Shown: positions 8,726 to 18,289, counted from the stretch's first letter. The stretch: DNA of 64,000 nt from an uncultured Bacteroidales bacterium (GCA_902776435.1 CACYQB010000008.1:37217-101216); one strand, 5' to 3'. Program-made: numbers and translations. The notes: a model not told the origin generated them from the sequence alone.

Positions 8726-9268
8726 ATGGAAGAAGTAACTTATCAGGGCCTGACGTTTGTGCCTTACATCAGACGTGAAGAAATTGCTAAGCAGGTGTAT
8801 CGTCTTGCTCAGGAAATCAAGCGTGACTATGCTAACGGAAATCCTCTGTTCCTGTGTGTCCTTAACGGATCCTTCATCTTTGCTGCCGACCTGTTCCGCG
8901 CCTGCAACCTGCACGACTCGGAAATCACATTCATCCGTTTCAAGTCTTATGAGGGGATGGAATCGACGGGCAAGGTGAAAGAAATCATGGGCCTTGGCGA
9001 GAGCATCAAGGACCGCAATGTACTCATTGTCGAAGACATCATCGACAGTGGTGTGACCGCTGAGCAACTGCGCAAAGAACTCGCCAAACACAATCCTAAA
9101 AGCGTGAAAATGGTGTCGTTGCTGTTCAAGCCTGATGCCCTCACGGTTGGCAAGGCTCCCGAGTATGTCGGTTTCGAGATTCCCAGCAAGTTTATCCTGG
9201 GCTATGGTTTGGACCTGGATGGTCTGGCACGCAACCTGCCTGACATCTACGTTCTGAAAGAGAGTTAA
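8726..9268 (+). CDS. hpt: Hypoxanthine phosphoribosyltransferase
   Basis: A 180-residue purine-salvage enzyme that converts hypoxanthine (and usually guanine) plus PRPP to the nucleotide. The PRPP-binding loop is clear in NVLIVEDIIDSGVTAEQL (about residues 98-115), and the purine-site region PEYVGFEIPSKFILGYGLD is near residue 150. Length matches the family. It has its own promoter box and is followed 34 bp later by adenylate kinase, which fits a nucleotide-metabolism operon. Confidence 0.93.
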   Translation: MEEVTYQGLTFVPYIRREEIAKQVYRLAQEIKRDYANGNPLFLCVLNGSFIFAADLFRACNLHDSEITFIRFKSYEGMESTGKVKEIMGLGESIKDRNVLIVEDIIDSGVTAEQLRKELAKHNPKSVKMVSLLFKPDALTVGKAPEYVGFEIPSKFILGYGLDLDGLARNLPDIYVLKES

Positions 9269-9302
9269 CAAAACATTTTAGTTAATCAATAGAATCAAGA
9301 TT

Positions 9303-9878
9303 ATGTTGAACATTGTTATTTTTGGTGCACCGGGATCAGGCAAAGGCACCCAGAGTGATAAACTGATTGAGCATTACAAGTTATTCCATATTTCAACTGG
9401 CGACGTGCTGCGTGACAACATCAAGCGCGGAACCGAGCTGGGCAAGACCGCCAAGGGCTACATCGACCAGGGTCAACTCGTTCCTGACGAGCTCATCATT
9501 GACATCCTGGCCCAGGTGCTCGACGAGAATAAGGATAAAGCCGCTGAGGGTGTCATCTTTGACGGTTTCCCCCGCACGATACCTCAGGCCGAGGCACTCG
9601 AACAACTGCTTGCCGACCGAGGCACCAAGATTGATGCCGTTGTGGGCCTTGAAGTCCCCGAAGATGAGCTCATCAAGCGCATCCTGCTGCGTGGCCAGAT
9701 GAGTGGCCGCTCGGACGACAACGAGGAGACCGCACGCAAGCGCCTGGACACTTACCACAACCAGACATCACCGTTGAAAGCCTTCTACGAGGAGCAAGGC
9801 AAGTACATTGCCATCAACGGCCTAGGGACGATTGACGGCATCTTTGGCCTGATCAAGGAGTCCCTTGACAACCTGTAA
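9303..9878 (+). CDS. adk: Adenylate kinase
   Basis: A 191-residue enzyme that interconverts ATP + AMP and 2 ADP. The P-loop is GAPGSGKGTQ (residues 8-17), the AMP-binding FHISTGDVLR is near residue 35, and DGFPRT is near residue 85. The lid region is the short type without a zinc-binding four-cysteine insert. The stop codon overlaps the start of the next gene by one base (TAATG), so the following membrane protein is probably translated by coupling. Confidence 0.95.
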   Translation: MLNIVIFGAPGSGKGTQSDKLIEHYKLFHISTGDVLRDNIKRGTELGKTAKGYIDQGQLVPDELIIDILAQVLDENKDKAAEGVIFDGFPRTIPQAEALEQLLADRGTKIDAVVGLEVPEDELIKRILLRGQMSGRSDDNEETARKRLDTYHNQTSPLKAFYEEQGKYIAINGLGTIDGIFGLIKESLDNL

Positions 9879-11206
9879 TGAGCGAGGAGAAAAAGGACAG
9901 CCTGTGGCAACGCATCATGCAGAACATCCAGTACTGCATTTATGGTGTGTGGGATGATACAAAGCAAGTATGGCCGGTCAAGGTGGTGAAGACCATCAAC
10001 CTGAGTGTGCATTCATTCCTTGACCGCGACCTGCAGATGCGTTCCTGTGCCCTGACCTACAACACCGTACTGGCCGTTGTCCCGGCTCTGGCAATGTTAT
10101 TTGCCATCGCCCGGGGCTTCGGGTTCCAGAACTTGATGCAGAGCGAGCTGTTCCGATATTTCCCCGCCCAACGAAAAGCGCTGGAATCAGCCTTAGCCTA
10201 CGTCGACAACTACCTCGCCCAGGCCTCCCAAGGCGTCTTCATCGGCATCGGCCTCATCTTCCTGCTGTGGACGCTTATCTCGCTGATGAGCAACGTTGAG
10301 GATACCTTTAATCACGTGTGGGGCGTTACTACCAAGCGGTCACTACAGCGCAAGTTCACCGACTACACGGCCTTGTTCCTGCTACTGCCCGTGCTGATGG
10401 TCTGCTCGGCTGGCATCACCATCTTCATGAGCGATGCCGTGCAACACTTATTTGAAGGGAACCCTCTGTCCCCCGTGATGCACAACTTGTTGGGATTTGT
10501 CCCCACTATCATCTCATGGTTCATCTTTACCGCTGCATACTACATGATACCGAACACCAAGGTGCATTTCAAGTATGCCCTATTTGCAGGTATCTTGGCA
10601 GGTACTCTGTTCCAGGTTGTGCAGTGGCTGTTTGTGACAGGACAGGTTTATGTGTCAAAGTATAACGCCATTTATGGAAGCTTTGCTTTCCTGCCGTTGA
10701 TGTTAGTGTGGATGCAGTTATCATGGCTCATCACACTATCAGGAGTGGTGCTGACATACGCCTGCCAGAACTTTGACAGCTTCGCCTATCGCGACAAGGC
10801 AAAAGACTCCTCCCAGAACTATTCCAACCAGATGGCTGTCGCTGTACTAGCCCTTGCCACCAAGCGGTTCAAGCAACACGAGCAACCCCTGACCCTGGTA
10901 GAACTTGTCAATGACTATGACATTCCTGGCCCCCTCGCCGAGAAGATACTCACTCGACTCATGAATGCGGGGTTACTCTCGGCCGTCTATCAGGATAACA
11001 ACGATACCAAAGCCTACCAGCCTGCATGTGACCCCGATGACCTGACAGTCAACATAGCGATGAGTGCCCTCAGCAATTACGGTAATTCCAATTTCATCGT
11101 CAAGGCTGACAAACGTTTCGCAAAACTGTTAGACAAAATCGCCAAGTTGCATGATACGCAGCTATCCAGCACGCCGGATATCACCCTGCTTGACTTGATG
11201 AAATAA
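9878..11206 (+). CDS. YihY/BrkB-family inner-membrane protein
   Basis: A 442-residue protein. Residues about 60-310 carry six hydrophobic segments and the BrkB/YihY signatures (RSCALTYNTVLAVVPALAML; the later TLFQVVQWLFV and YGSFAFLPLMLVW). The C-terminal about 120 residues form a soluble domain with a winged-helix look (LVNDYDIPGPLAEKILTRL), as in longer YihY members. The family is often mislabelled as ribonuclease BN; its role is unsettled. The start overlaps the adk stop codon, giving tight coupling to adk. Confidence 0.85.
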   Translation: MSEEKKDSLWQRIMQNIQYCIYGVWDDTKQVWPVKVVKTINLSVHSFLDRDLQMRSCALTYNTVLAVVPALAMLFAIARGFGFQNLMQSELFRYFPAQRKALESALAYVDNYLAQASQGVFIGIGLIFLLWTLISLMSNVEDTFNHVWGVTTKRSLQRKFTDYTALFLLLPVLMVCSAGITIFMSDAVQHLFEGNPLSPVMHNLLGFVPTIISWFIFTAAYYMIPNTKVHFKYALFAGILAGTLFQVVQWLFVTGQVYVSKYNAIYGSFAFLPLMLVWMQLSWLITLSGVVLTYACQNFDSFAYRDKAKDSSQNYSNQMAVAVLALATKRFKQHEQPLTLVELVNDYDIPGPLAEKILTRLMNAGLLSAVYQDNNDTKAYQPACDPDDLTVNIAMSALSNYGNSNFIVKADKRFAKLLDKIAKLHDTQLSSTPDITLLDLMK

Positions 11207-11270
11207 CCAAGGATAAGGCGGGGTTGGGATAAAAAAAACGGCAAAAGACGTTTATTTAACCAAAAAGTAC

Positions 11271-11278
11271 TATCTTTG
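11271..11278 (+). promoter_or_regulatory. -7 promoter box for tRNA-Leu
   Basis: TATCTTTG lies 20 bp before the tRNA 5' end. Confidence 0.6.
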
Positions 11279-11298
11279 CAGGCGAATTCATAACCGAT

Positions 11299-11386
11299 GC
11301 CTGAATGGTGGAATCGGTAGACACGAGGGACTTAAAATCCCTTGGCCATTGCGGCCGTGTGGGTTCAAGTCCCACTTCAGGTACCA
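11299..11386 (+). tRNA. tRNA-Leu (anticodon UAA)
   Basis: The acceptor arm GCCTGAA pairs with TTCAGGT (G-U at the first pair). The anticodon loop CTTAAAA gives UAA. A long variable arm and the T-loop GGTTCAAGTC are present, and the CCA end is encoded. Confidence 0.95.
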
Positions 11387-11387
11387 T

Positions 11388-11430
11388 AAACGGTTGATAA
11401 TCAATGATTATCAACCGTTTATTTTTCTTT
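11388..11430 (+). terminator. Rho-independent terminator after tRNA-Leu
   Basis: AAACGGTTGATAAT pairs with ATTATCAACCGTTT around a 5-nt loop, followed by ATTTTTCTTT. It lies between convergent tRNA-Leu and NAD(P)HX-repair genes and could serve both. Confidence 0.85.
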
Positions 11431-11445
11431 ATTAGGTTGTTTGGG

Positions 11446-12966
11446 TTATTTCATGACCTCGACGATGGCCTTGCCCAGGTTGTCAACGATATCGCTGGCC
11501 ACCATGCCGTAAGTGCCGTGTTCCTGAGCCGCCAGGTCACCTGCCAAGCCGTGAAGATAGACGCCGAGCACTACTGACCAGTCAGGCTGATAGTTCTGGG
11601 CAATGAGTGCTGAGATGACACCCGTCAGCACGTCACCACTACCGGGTGTTGCCATACCGGCATTACCGCTACTATTGACATAGACCTTGCTGTCAGGGCG
11701 CACGGTCATCGTGTAGTGTCCCTTAAGCACGATGGTGATGTTATATAGCCTTGAGACATCGATGGCTTTCTTGAGACGTTCCTCATCGGTGTGATGCTCG
11801 CCGAACAAGCGGTCAAACTCAATGGCATGGGGAGTGATCACCGAACGCGGCGGGATGCTCTTGAGGAGCATAGCGCGACGGGCGATGCAATTGAGCGCAT
11901 CGGCATCCAAGAGGCAAGGCCGCTTGAAGTTCATGATGAACTGATGGACAGCCTCCAGAGTCTCGTCATTAACACTCATTCCAGGGCCAAGGGCCACCAC
12001 GCTGTAAGTGTGGCGCAAGTCGATGGAGGTGGTCACGATTTCATTACGGTCAGGCTCGAAAAGGGCCTCGGGGACTGCCGTCTGCAGCACTTGATATCCA
12101 CAACGTGGCGCATGCACAGTCACCAAACCCGCTCCTGTACGCAACGCACCTCGGGCAGCAAGCACGGCGGCACCCATCATGCCATAACTGCCCGCGATGA
12201 GCAACACCGTTCCATTGTCATACTTGTTGACAAAGGGATTGCGGGGCTTCATCACTTCATGGACATCCTCACGCTCTATGAGGTAAAAGTCAGTCGGCGT
12301 GCGCGCGAGGCTCTCGCGGTCGAGCTCCAGATCAAGCACCTTGCAGTCGCCAACGAACTCGGCGTTCTCGGCAAAATAGAAAGCAAGCCGCTTGCTCTGA
12401 TAGGTCAGCGTGAGGTTAGCATGGATGATGTTGCGGCGGTCATTGCCCACATTCCACTCACCAAACATGCCCGATGGGATGTCAATGGAGACAACGTAAG
12501 CACCACTGGAATTGATGTACTGCACCAGCGAAGTGTAACCACCCCTGAGCGGCGTGCGCAGCCCGTTACCGAACAAGCCGTCAACCACAACGTCATTCTC
12601 ATCAAGCGCTGGCGGGTTGAAGTTGCGCACCACCTCAATGAATTCGATGTCGTCACCAGCCGTCTCGATCAGGCGGTCACGATTGGTGAGACAGCATTCT
12701 GACAGATTTGCTGACTTGATATTGAAGAGATACACCTCAGGACGATACCCCTGTTCATACATCATTCGTGCCACCGCCAGCGCGTCGGCACCATTATCGC
12801 CAGGACCTGCAAAAAAGACGAAACGCTTAGACGTGCGCCATCTCGAGATTAACTCGTAGGACACAGCCGATGCGGCCCGTTCAATGAGGTCGAGCATCAT
12901 GATGTTCTCTTTTTCAAGGGTGTGGTCGCCGATACGGCGCAATCCATCGTTGGTAAATATCTTCAT
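11446..12966 (-). CDS. nnr: Bifunctional NAD(P)H-hydrate epimerase / ADP-dependent dehydratase
   Basis: A 506-residue fusion that repairs hydrated NADH and NADPH. The N-terminal half is the YjeF_N epimerase (AGPGDNGADALAVARMMYEQ near residue 53; VDGLFGNGLRTPLRG near residue 129). The C-terminal half is the ribokinase-like dehydratase (LLIAGSYGMMGAAVLAARGA near residue 255; GNAGMATPGSGDVLTGVISA near residue 435). The N-plus-C fusion is the usual bacterial form. It is convergent with tRNA-Leu. A -7-like box on the minus strand at 13007-13014 supports the ATG at 12966. Confidence 0.93.
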   Translation of the reverse strand: MKIFTNDGLRRIGDHTLEKENIMMLDLIERAASAVSYELISRWRTSKRFVFFAGPGDNGADALAVARMMYEQGYRPEVYLFNIKSANLSECCLTNRDRLIETAGDDIEFIEVVRNFNPPALDENDVVVDGLFGNGLRTPLRGGYTSLVQYINSSGAYVVSIDIPSGMFGEWNVGNDRRNIIHANLTLTYQSKRLAFYFAENAEFVGDCKVLDLELDRESLARTPTDFYLIEREDVHEVMKPRNPFVNKYDNGTVLLIAGSYGMMGAAVLAARGALRTGAGLVTVHAPRCGYQVLQTAVPEALFEPDRNEIVTTSIDLRHTYSVVALGPGMSVNDETLEAVHQFIMNFKRPCLLDADALNCIARRAMLLKSIPPRSVITPHAIEFDRLFGEHHTDEERLKKAIDVSRLYNITIVLKGHYTMTVRPDSKVYVNSSGNAGMATPGSGDVLTGVISALIAQNYQPDWSVVLGVYLHGLAGDLAAQEHGTYGMVASDIVDNLGKAIVEVMK

Positions 12967-13006
12967 TGTGATTGGGTGATTTTCCAGTTGTTTTTATTCA
13001 AGCAAG

Positions 13007-13014
13007 CAAAATTA
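13007..13014 (-). promoter_or_regulatory. -7 promoter box for the NAD(P)HX repair gene
   Basis: TAATTTTG on the minus strand, 40 bp before the ATG. Confidence 0.5.
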
Positions 13015-13234
13015 CTTCTTTTTTAGCGGATGGGATATATAAAAAGGGAAAAAACTCAAGGAATTATTTCTTAAAAAATGCTTAAAACGCGCACTCTGCT
13101 ACATGACAGTGACTTATGTGCCATCAAGAGAAAAAACATCATTTTCCACGATTCTCGTGGGGGCAAACCATCATTTTTATTGAATTATTATTGAAAATCA
13201 TATGCACCTAACTATCGGGTAACGACTTTTTTAC

Positions 13235-13242
13235 TATCTTTG
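13235..13242 (+). promoter_or_regulatory. -7 promoter box for the CotH gene
   Basis: TATCTTTG lies 46 bp before the ATG at 13289. No -33 element is obvious. Confidence 0.55.
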
Positions 13243-13288
13243 CGGCCAAATAATCAACTAACATCAAAAAAAGTATTTTTTTAACACT

Positions 13289-15019
13289 ATGTACAAAAGA
13301 CTCCTTTCAGCATTGGCGCTCATGTTAGTAGCCACAGCCTCTTGGGCTCAGGTACTTAACATCGGTGGCCATCGTGCGGTATTTGACAGCATCAACAACA
13401 TGTGGCTGTGCAGCATCCCGCAATCCAGTTTCGGCAGCGACTACACTGCCACTATCAACTATGGAGACACCATCAGCGAATTTGCCGTCGACGGCAATCT
13501 GATCGCTAATGGTGAAGAATGTGTATTTGAGAACGTGATGGGTGGCAAGAAGTACACCGTCACGGCCCAACTGAACGACACCATTCCGGTTGAAGGCTTT
13601 ATCACTTTCACCTGGTTACCCATTGTCGAACTGTATGGTGATTTCACCGACTACTACAGCTATGCGACTGTTGTTGTGAGCGAACCTGATTCAGCTCTCG
13701 CCGAGCCCATGTTTGCCAAGATCAAGAGACGTGGCCACTCGACCAATCACGGAAGCGCCCACAAGCTGAACTTCCGCATTAAGTTCCTGAATCCCGATGA
13801 TTCGACCAAGGAGAATCACCGTTTCTTCGGCCTTCGCGATGACAACACCTGGTTGCTCGATGGTGGACAGCGCGACATGCTTCGCGTGCGCAACCGCGTG
13901 AGCACAGACCTGTGGCTCGACATGTCCCGTCGCCCCTGGTACACGGACAGCCTGCCCAATGCCCACAATGGCTCCCGCGGCCAAATGGTTGAAGTTCTGC
14001 ACAACGGTAAATACATGGGATTCTACAGCATGTGTGAGCCCATCGACCGCAAGCAGCTCAAGCTCAAACGTTATGACGAAGAGAATGAAATCTTCCATGG
14101 CTTGATGTATGAAGCATCAATCTGGACACGCACTGCAACCATGAGTGACCCTGATCTGGAGAATTACAATCCCAACATGGCAGGATGGGACGGTTTGCTG
14201 ATAAAGTACCCCGACTATGATGAGATTGGTAGAGTATATTGGGGCCCCATGTATAACGCTGTCATGTTTGCTGGACGTGCCGATAACAGCATCAAGCTGC
14301 GCGCCGATAGCATGGGCTACTACTTTGACATGCCCGTGATGGAGGACTACTATATCTTTGTTGGTTCCATTCAGGCGCTTGACAATGAAAGTAAGAACAT
14401 CTTCTACAGCTGCTATGACAATCAGGTACATCCCCGCCTAACTATGACACCTTGGGACCTTGACATCAGCCTCGGCGGCCAGATTTCCCCTGAATGGGAT
14501 TCGGGCGACCTGGTGATACCAGAGCGTCGCATCAAGTGGATTAGCCACCTTCCCATGGCTTGCATGATGGGCGTGAAAAAATTCCGCAATGAGGTACACG
14601 ATCGTTACGTTGAGCTCAGGAAGACATATCTCAACCCCGATAGCCTAGTGGAACGCTTCCGAACCGTTATCAACAATCTTGATGCGTGCGGCGCCATTGA
14701 TCGCGAAGAAAGCCGCTGGAGCCATGACCAAGACATCAACTGGAAAGCACTGAACATCCGCCAGGAGATGGACTATCTTGAAGACTGGCTCCGTCGCCGC
14801 ATAGCATTTCTCGATGAAAACGAGTTCCTACCCGCTCCTGAATACGATCCCGGTGACGTGAATGGTGACGGCGAGGTAACCATTGCCGACGTCAACTTGC
14901 TGATTGATATCATCTTGGGCGCCGAAGACAATACCGAAGGCCGTTCCGACGTCAATGTTGACGGTGAGGTAGGTATTGCCGACGTCAATGTCGTTATCGA
15001 CATCATCCTGAACAGTTAA
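13289..15019 (+). CDS. Secreted CotH-kinase-family protein with C-terminal dockerin-type repeats
   Basis: A 576-residue exported protein. The signal peptide is MYKRLLSALALMLVATASWA. Residues about 120-480 resemble the CotH protein-kinase fold (KIKRRGHSTN, KLNFRIKFLN, TWLLDGGQRDMLRVRNRVS, TPWDLDISLGGQ). The tail has two dockerin-like calcium loops, DVNGDGEVTIADVNLLIDII and DVNVDGEVGIADVNVVIDII. CotH proteins can phosphorylate secreted proteins in spore formers; in Bacteroidales the role is unknown. The repeat tail may anchor or pair with a cohesin-like partner. It is monocistronic, followed by a strong terminator. Confidence 0.85.
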   Translation: MYKRLLSALALMLVATASWAQVLNIGGHRAVFDSINNMWLCSIPQSSFGSDYTATINYGDTISEFAVDGNLIANGEECVFENVMGGKKYTVTAQLNDTIPVEGFITFTWLPIVELYGDFTDYYSYATVVVSEPDSALAEPMFAKIKRRGHSTNHGSAHKLNFRIKFLNPDDSTKENHRFFGLRDDNTWLLDGGQRDMLRVRNRVSTDLWLDMSRRPWYTDSLPNAHNGSRGQMVEVLHNGKYMGFYSMCEPIDRKQLKLKRYDEENEIFHGLMYEASIWTRTATMSDPDLENYNPNMAGWDGLLIKYPDYDEIGRVYWGPMYNAVMFAGRADNSIKLRADSMGYYFDMPVMEDYYIFVGSIQALDNESKNIFYSCYDNQVHPRLTMTPWDLDISLGGQISPEWDSGDLVIPERRIKWISHLPMACMMGVKKFRNEVHDRYVELRKTYLNPDSLVERFRTVINNLDACGAIDREESRWSHDQDINWKALNIRQEMDYLEDWLRRRIAFLDENEFLPAPEYDPGDVNGDGEVTIADVNLLIDIILGAEDNTEGRSDVNVDGEVGIADVNVVIDIILNS

Positions 15020-15043
15020 TCCTAACAGGAAATCCACCATCTT

Positions 15044-15091
15044 CCACCAGGCTCCCGCCATCATTCGGCAAGAGCCTGGTGGTCTTTTTTT
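15044..15091 (+). terminator. Rho-independent terminator after the CotH gene
   Basis: CCACCAGGCTC pairs with GAGCCTGGTGG (11 bp), followed by TCTTTTTTT. Confidence 0.9.
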
Positions 15092-15107
15092 GCAACTAAG
15101 TAATATG

Positions 15108-15142
15108 GAAAATAAAAAACGCAGGTCGATGTGACCTGCGTC
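15108..15142 (-). terminator. Rho-independent terminator of tRNA-Lys
   Basis: On the minus strand, ACGCAGGTC and GACCTGCGT pair around a 5-nt loop and are followed by TTTTTTATTTT, just after the tRNA 3' end. Confidence 0.85.
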
Positions 15143-15146
15143 ATCG

Positions 15147-15219
15147 TGATTCGCGTGGGGCTCGAACCCACGACCCCATCCTTAAAAGGGATGTGCTCTA
15201 CCTGCTGAGCTAGCGAATC
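15147..15219 (-). tRNA. tRNA-Lys (anticodon UUU)
   Basis: On the minus strand, acceptor GATTCGC pairs with GCGAATC, the discriminator base is A, and the anticodon loop CTTTTAA gives UUU. The D-loop (AGCTCAGCAGGTAGAGC) and T-loop (GGTTCGAGCC) are typical. The CCA end is not encoded. Confidence 0.95.
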
Positions 15220-15707
15220 TCCCAAAAAGCGGTGCAAAGGTATAGCTTTTTTCAATACCAGCCAAATTTTTCACCAGTTTTTGTGGAAATATCGCTTTTT
15301 AGCCTCAAATGTACTAAAAAAGTACTATTTGTAGGGGCATCCAAGCGGAAGAACTTGCCCCATTGTAATAGACTCACAGTCAACCACAAAGCCCAAAAAA
15401 TAACCAAAACATGTACCATAAAGCCACTGACAACCACAAAGATAGTGTAAGTCGAAAACAATGCCAAATTAATCTGGGCATTGTTGAGTTGCAACCTATC
15501 TTAGCTGAAACCAAAGATACACAACAAAATGTATGTCCAAAGCTGCTCCAAGTGAAAAAGATGCAAACACATTGGGTGTAATTGTGAAATAATAGCTATT
15601 TTTGCAAATGGTATTTGGTCGAAGGCGGCCTAAGTTACGATATGCTGCATTGGAACCATCTGAACCAGTAATAGTTTATTCCATCATTCATTCAAAAGCC
15701 AATAATT
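15220..15707. other. Intergenic region upstream of a secreted hypothetical gene
   Basis: This AT-rich stretch of 488 bp has no convincing gene. A -7-like TATTTTTG is at 15597-15604. AACCACAAAG occurs twice about 50 bp apart. The hydrophobic minus-strand frame at 15252-15494 has no support and is not called. Confidence 0.5.
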
Positions 15708-16871
15708 ATGCATAGGATTCTTATCTTAACATTTACATTTTGTGCGTTATTTTGTCAACTGAGTGCTCAAGATGTCATCACTCTTACGAATGCTGAAGAG
15801 ATATCTGCAAAAGTTGAAGAAATTACAGAATCAGAGATTATTTATAAAAAGGCAAGCAATCCCAAGGGTCCATCTTATCGTGTAAGCCGTGGTAAGGTGT
15901 TATCTATAAAATATGCAAATGGTGAAAAGGATGTATTTACGACTATTGACTCCCAAAAAACAACTTCCTCTGTAACTTCTCAAGAACAAAGAAGTGGCAA
16001 ATCCGATGATTTAGAAGCTAATTCTGATGCATTCAAAAAAATTTCGCAGATGAATGACATTCATTATGTGGGGAAATCTGATAATAACAAGAAAGCCAAA
16101 AAAATTATAGGCTTTTTTTACCCTACGGATGACTCTGAAATTGCAGATGCAAATGTTGAGCTATCTTTTTACATGGTTACTGTGAGTCGAACTGATCACA
16201 AACCATGCGTAAGGGGCGACAAAAGTAATTTAGATAAGCTTGCGAAAAGTTTCATATCTAATAATTTTTATGCTATACGTGTCACCAATAGAACAGATAA
16301 AATCATTTATCTAGATAAAGGAAACTGCTTTTTTATTCATAATTCCATTTCTGTTCCATATTATGTGCCTCAAAAAACTTCTGAGTATGAAGGAAGTAGC
16401 ACTGGATTAGGAGTTGATCTAGGCTCATTTTCAGGTGGACTACTCGGTGGCGTTAGTCTTGGTAATAGTACTTCTTCTGGGACAACTACAACAACATACT
16501 CGCAACGCATAGTTTCAATTCCTCCACACATGAGTATTGATTTACAGCCTATGCCTCTGATTCCTATTATAAAGATTGGAGATGATGCACACACTTATTT
16601 TGGATTAGAACTATCAGCGTCTTCTTGGGATGGTCATACAAAAATTGAATATAAGACCATGGATGAAGTAAATGAAGGAGAAGAGAGAATATTACCACCT
16701 ATGAGTGAGTACGCCTTTGGTTCATTTATCACATACGCCTTTGATGAGCAAATGACGATAAGCTATAATCTCAATATGACATTTTTGATGAAAAAAGTGA
16801 TTGGCTATAAGAAAGCAGAAAAGGATCTGACTAACGGATATTTAAAAAGCTTATCAATTATTCTTGAATAA
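15708..16871 (+). CDS. Secreted protein of unknown function
   Basis: A 387-residue protein with a clear signal peptide (MHRILILTFTFCALFCQLSA). The first 60 mature residues (DVITLTNAEEISAKVEEITE, then YKKASNPKGPSYRVSRGKVL) match a short beta-rich N-terminal segment common in secreted Bacteroidota proteins, where it precedes varied domains. Residues about 225-265 are rich in Gly, Ser and Thr (SFSGGLLGGVSLGNSTSSG) and could span or contact a membrane. Codon use is more AT-rich than in the neighbouring core genes, hinting at later acquisition. No function can be named. Confidence 0.7.
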   Translation: MHRILILTFTFCALFCQLSAQDVITLTNAEEISAKVEEITESEIIYKKASNPKGPSYRVSRGKVLSIKYANGEKDVFTTIDSQKTTSSVTSQEQRSGKSDDLEANSDAFKKISQMNDIHYVGKSDNNKKAKKIIGFFYPTDDSEIADANVELSFYMVTVSRTDHKPCVRGDKSNLDKLAKSFISNNFYAIRVTNRTDKIIYLDKGNCFFIHNSISVPYYVPQKTSEYEGSSTGLGVDLGSFSGGLLGGVSLGNSTSSGTTTTTYSQRIVSIPPHMSIDLQPMPLIPIIKIGDDAHTYFGLELSASSWDGHTKIEYKTMDEVNEGEERILPPMSEYAFGSFITYAFDEQMTISYNLNMTFLMKKVIGYKKAEKDLTNGYLKSLSIILE

Positions 16872-16954
16872 GAGAGATAATATAGGCATATTTGATGAAA
16901 CTTTAACACATGGTCCATGTCAATATTTTGAGAAACAGAATCAATGGATAGTAT

Positions 16955-17080
16955 TGTAGTAGCTAGGCCGGTCGAGGTTGCGGTAGGGCTGATGTGCGCC
17001 CCTGATGTGGTGGTCGAGGACGTCGGAGCTGGCCTCGAGTGTCCGCCTATAAGAAATCTCAGATGAATCAGTTGTTGAAA
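16955..17080. repeat. Imperfect border repeat, downstream side of ATPase 1
   Basis: About 120 bp that is similar to 18411-18530 in the same orientation. On the minus strand both encode a peptide of the type RG(A/V)HQPYR(N/K)LDR, with most differences at third codon positions, so they look like decayed copies of the same gene end. They flank the ATPase gene at 17126-18268. Confidence 0.65.
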
Positions 17081-17125
17081 CTCCTTCGAGGTCGGCGATG
17101 GTGCAGGCGACCCTAGAGGATGCGG

Positions 17126-18268
17126 TCAAATGACTTTGCCATCCCAAAGGCGTTTAAAGAATTGTTCAACGGGCCATATTTCTACGCCATTGAACTTGCG
17201 GGGGCGATCTTCAAGCGAAAGAAGGTACAACTTCGCTTCGGGATATTCTTCACTGAAGGCTTTCAGTCCCTTGGTATCATGCGAACTGACGTTTTTGGAA
17301 GATTTAACCTCGATGGCAACCTCGGCATCACCGAGGACTGCATCCACCTCATATTTGTTGTCCAGCGTGTGCCAATAGGTAAGTGACTTCAATGGATGGC
17401 GGTAAGACATAAAGGCACGCAACTCTTGGATGACAAGATGCTCAAGTGCATGACCATATACGTCGGTGCCTGGCTGTAGAGGGATTCGGCGAAGCAGATG
17501 GTTAGGAATGGCAACGTCAAAGTAGTAAAATTTGGGAGACTGGATAACCCTGCGTTTTGCCACCTTAGTGTAGGAAGGCAGGAAGAATCCCAGCATGGTC
17601 TCTTCAAGAATGGAGAAGTATTCCTTAACCGTTTTTGATGAGACGCCGCAATCCTGGGCAATATTGGTATAGTTGACAATTTCACTGTTGCTCAGTGCCG
17701 CGACTTGCAGGAATCTTGTGAAAGCATCAAGGCGGCGAACGATAGCCTCCTCGACGATCTCTTGCTGCAGGTAGTAGCCAATGTAGGCCTGAACCCTCAT
17801 AGTGGGATTCTCCATCAGGTAGTGGCGGGGCAACATGCCATGATTCAGAGCACGGTTGAGGTCAAAGTCTGGTATCTCGTCACTCACCAGCGGAAAGAGT
17901 GTCTGCCTGAGTGCTCGACCGCCTAAGAGGTTAGCTCCGCTGCGTCGCAGTTTACGGGCGCTTGAGCCACTCAATATGAACCTCTGTTTTTTATTCTCAA
18001 TCAGCCAGTGTACTTCGTCAAGCAAAGCAGGAACCTTCTGCACCTCATCAATGATAATCAATTCACCTTCGTCAAGCAGTTCGCATTCCTCGCGCAATTG
18101 TGATGGGCGCAGTTGCAACGCCATGCGCACGTCACTCTTCAACAAATCATATACATGAGCGTCAGGAAAAAGCATCTTCAACAATGTGCTTTTTCCCGTC
18201 TGCCTTGAACCCCAAAGGAATAGACTTTCATCTTTGGCTTCGTCCAATTTTAATATCCGTTCCAGCAT
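17126..18268 (-). CDS. AAA_14/DUF4143 ATPase 1
   Basis: A 380-residue ATPase of the AAA_14 plus DUF4143 family. Walker A is LWGSRQTGKSTLL (Gly20-Ser27), Walker B is ELIIIDEVQKVP (near residue 75), and the DUF4143 part includes SGSSARKL and the C-terminal nuclease-fold-like EVDAVLGDAEVAIEVKSSKN. I chose the ATG at 18268 because a -7 box lies at 18290-18297, inside the longer open frame. The family's function is not established; the C-terminal motif resembles restriction-endonuclease-like folds. Two more members occur at 48 and 52 kb. Confidence 0.85.
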   Translation of the reverse strand: MLERILKLDEAKDESLFLWGSRQTGKSTLLKMLFPDAHVYDLLKSDVRMALQLRPSQLREECELLDEGELIIIDEVQKVPALLDEVHWLIENKKQRFILSGSSARKLRRSGANLLGGRALRQTLFPLVSDEIPDFDLNRALNHGMLPRHYLMENPTMRVQAYIGYYLQQEIVEEAIVRRLDAFTRFLQVAALSNSEIVNYTNIAQDCGVSSKTVKEYFSILEETMLGFFLPSYTKVAKRRVIQSPKFYYFDVAIPNHLLRRIPLQPGTDVYGHALEHLVIQELRAFMSYRHPLKSLTYWHTLDNKYEVDAVLGDAEVAIEVKSSKNVSSHDTKGLKAFSEEYPEAKLYLLSLEDRPRKFNGVEIWPVEQFFKRLWDGKVI

Positions 18269-18289
18269 ACCACTTGCATTTTGTAGGCG

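Larger units (their letters stand above)
12967..13288. other. Divergent intergenic region
   Basis: This 322-bp AT-rich region separates the divergent nnr and CotH genes. It has one promoter box for each side and no other ORF or strong hairpin. Confidence 0.6.

Noticed and set aside
15147-15219. tRNA-Lys as an integration site for the ATPase 1 region
   Set aside because: PARIS toxins can target tRNA-Lys and islands often use tRNA genes, but no direct repeat of the tRNA end was found in the window, and the ATPase 1 region is separated from it by another gene.
15252-15494. 80-codon hydrophobic minus-strand frame
   Set aside because: It lies in AT-rich sequence, overlaps an equally open plus-strand frame, and has no family pattern or promoter.
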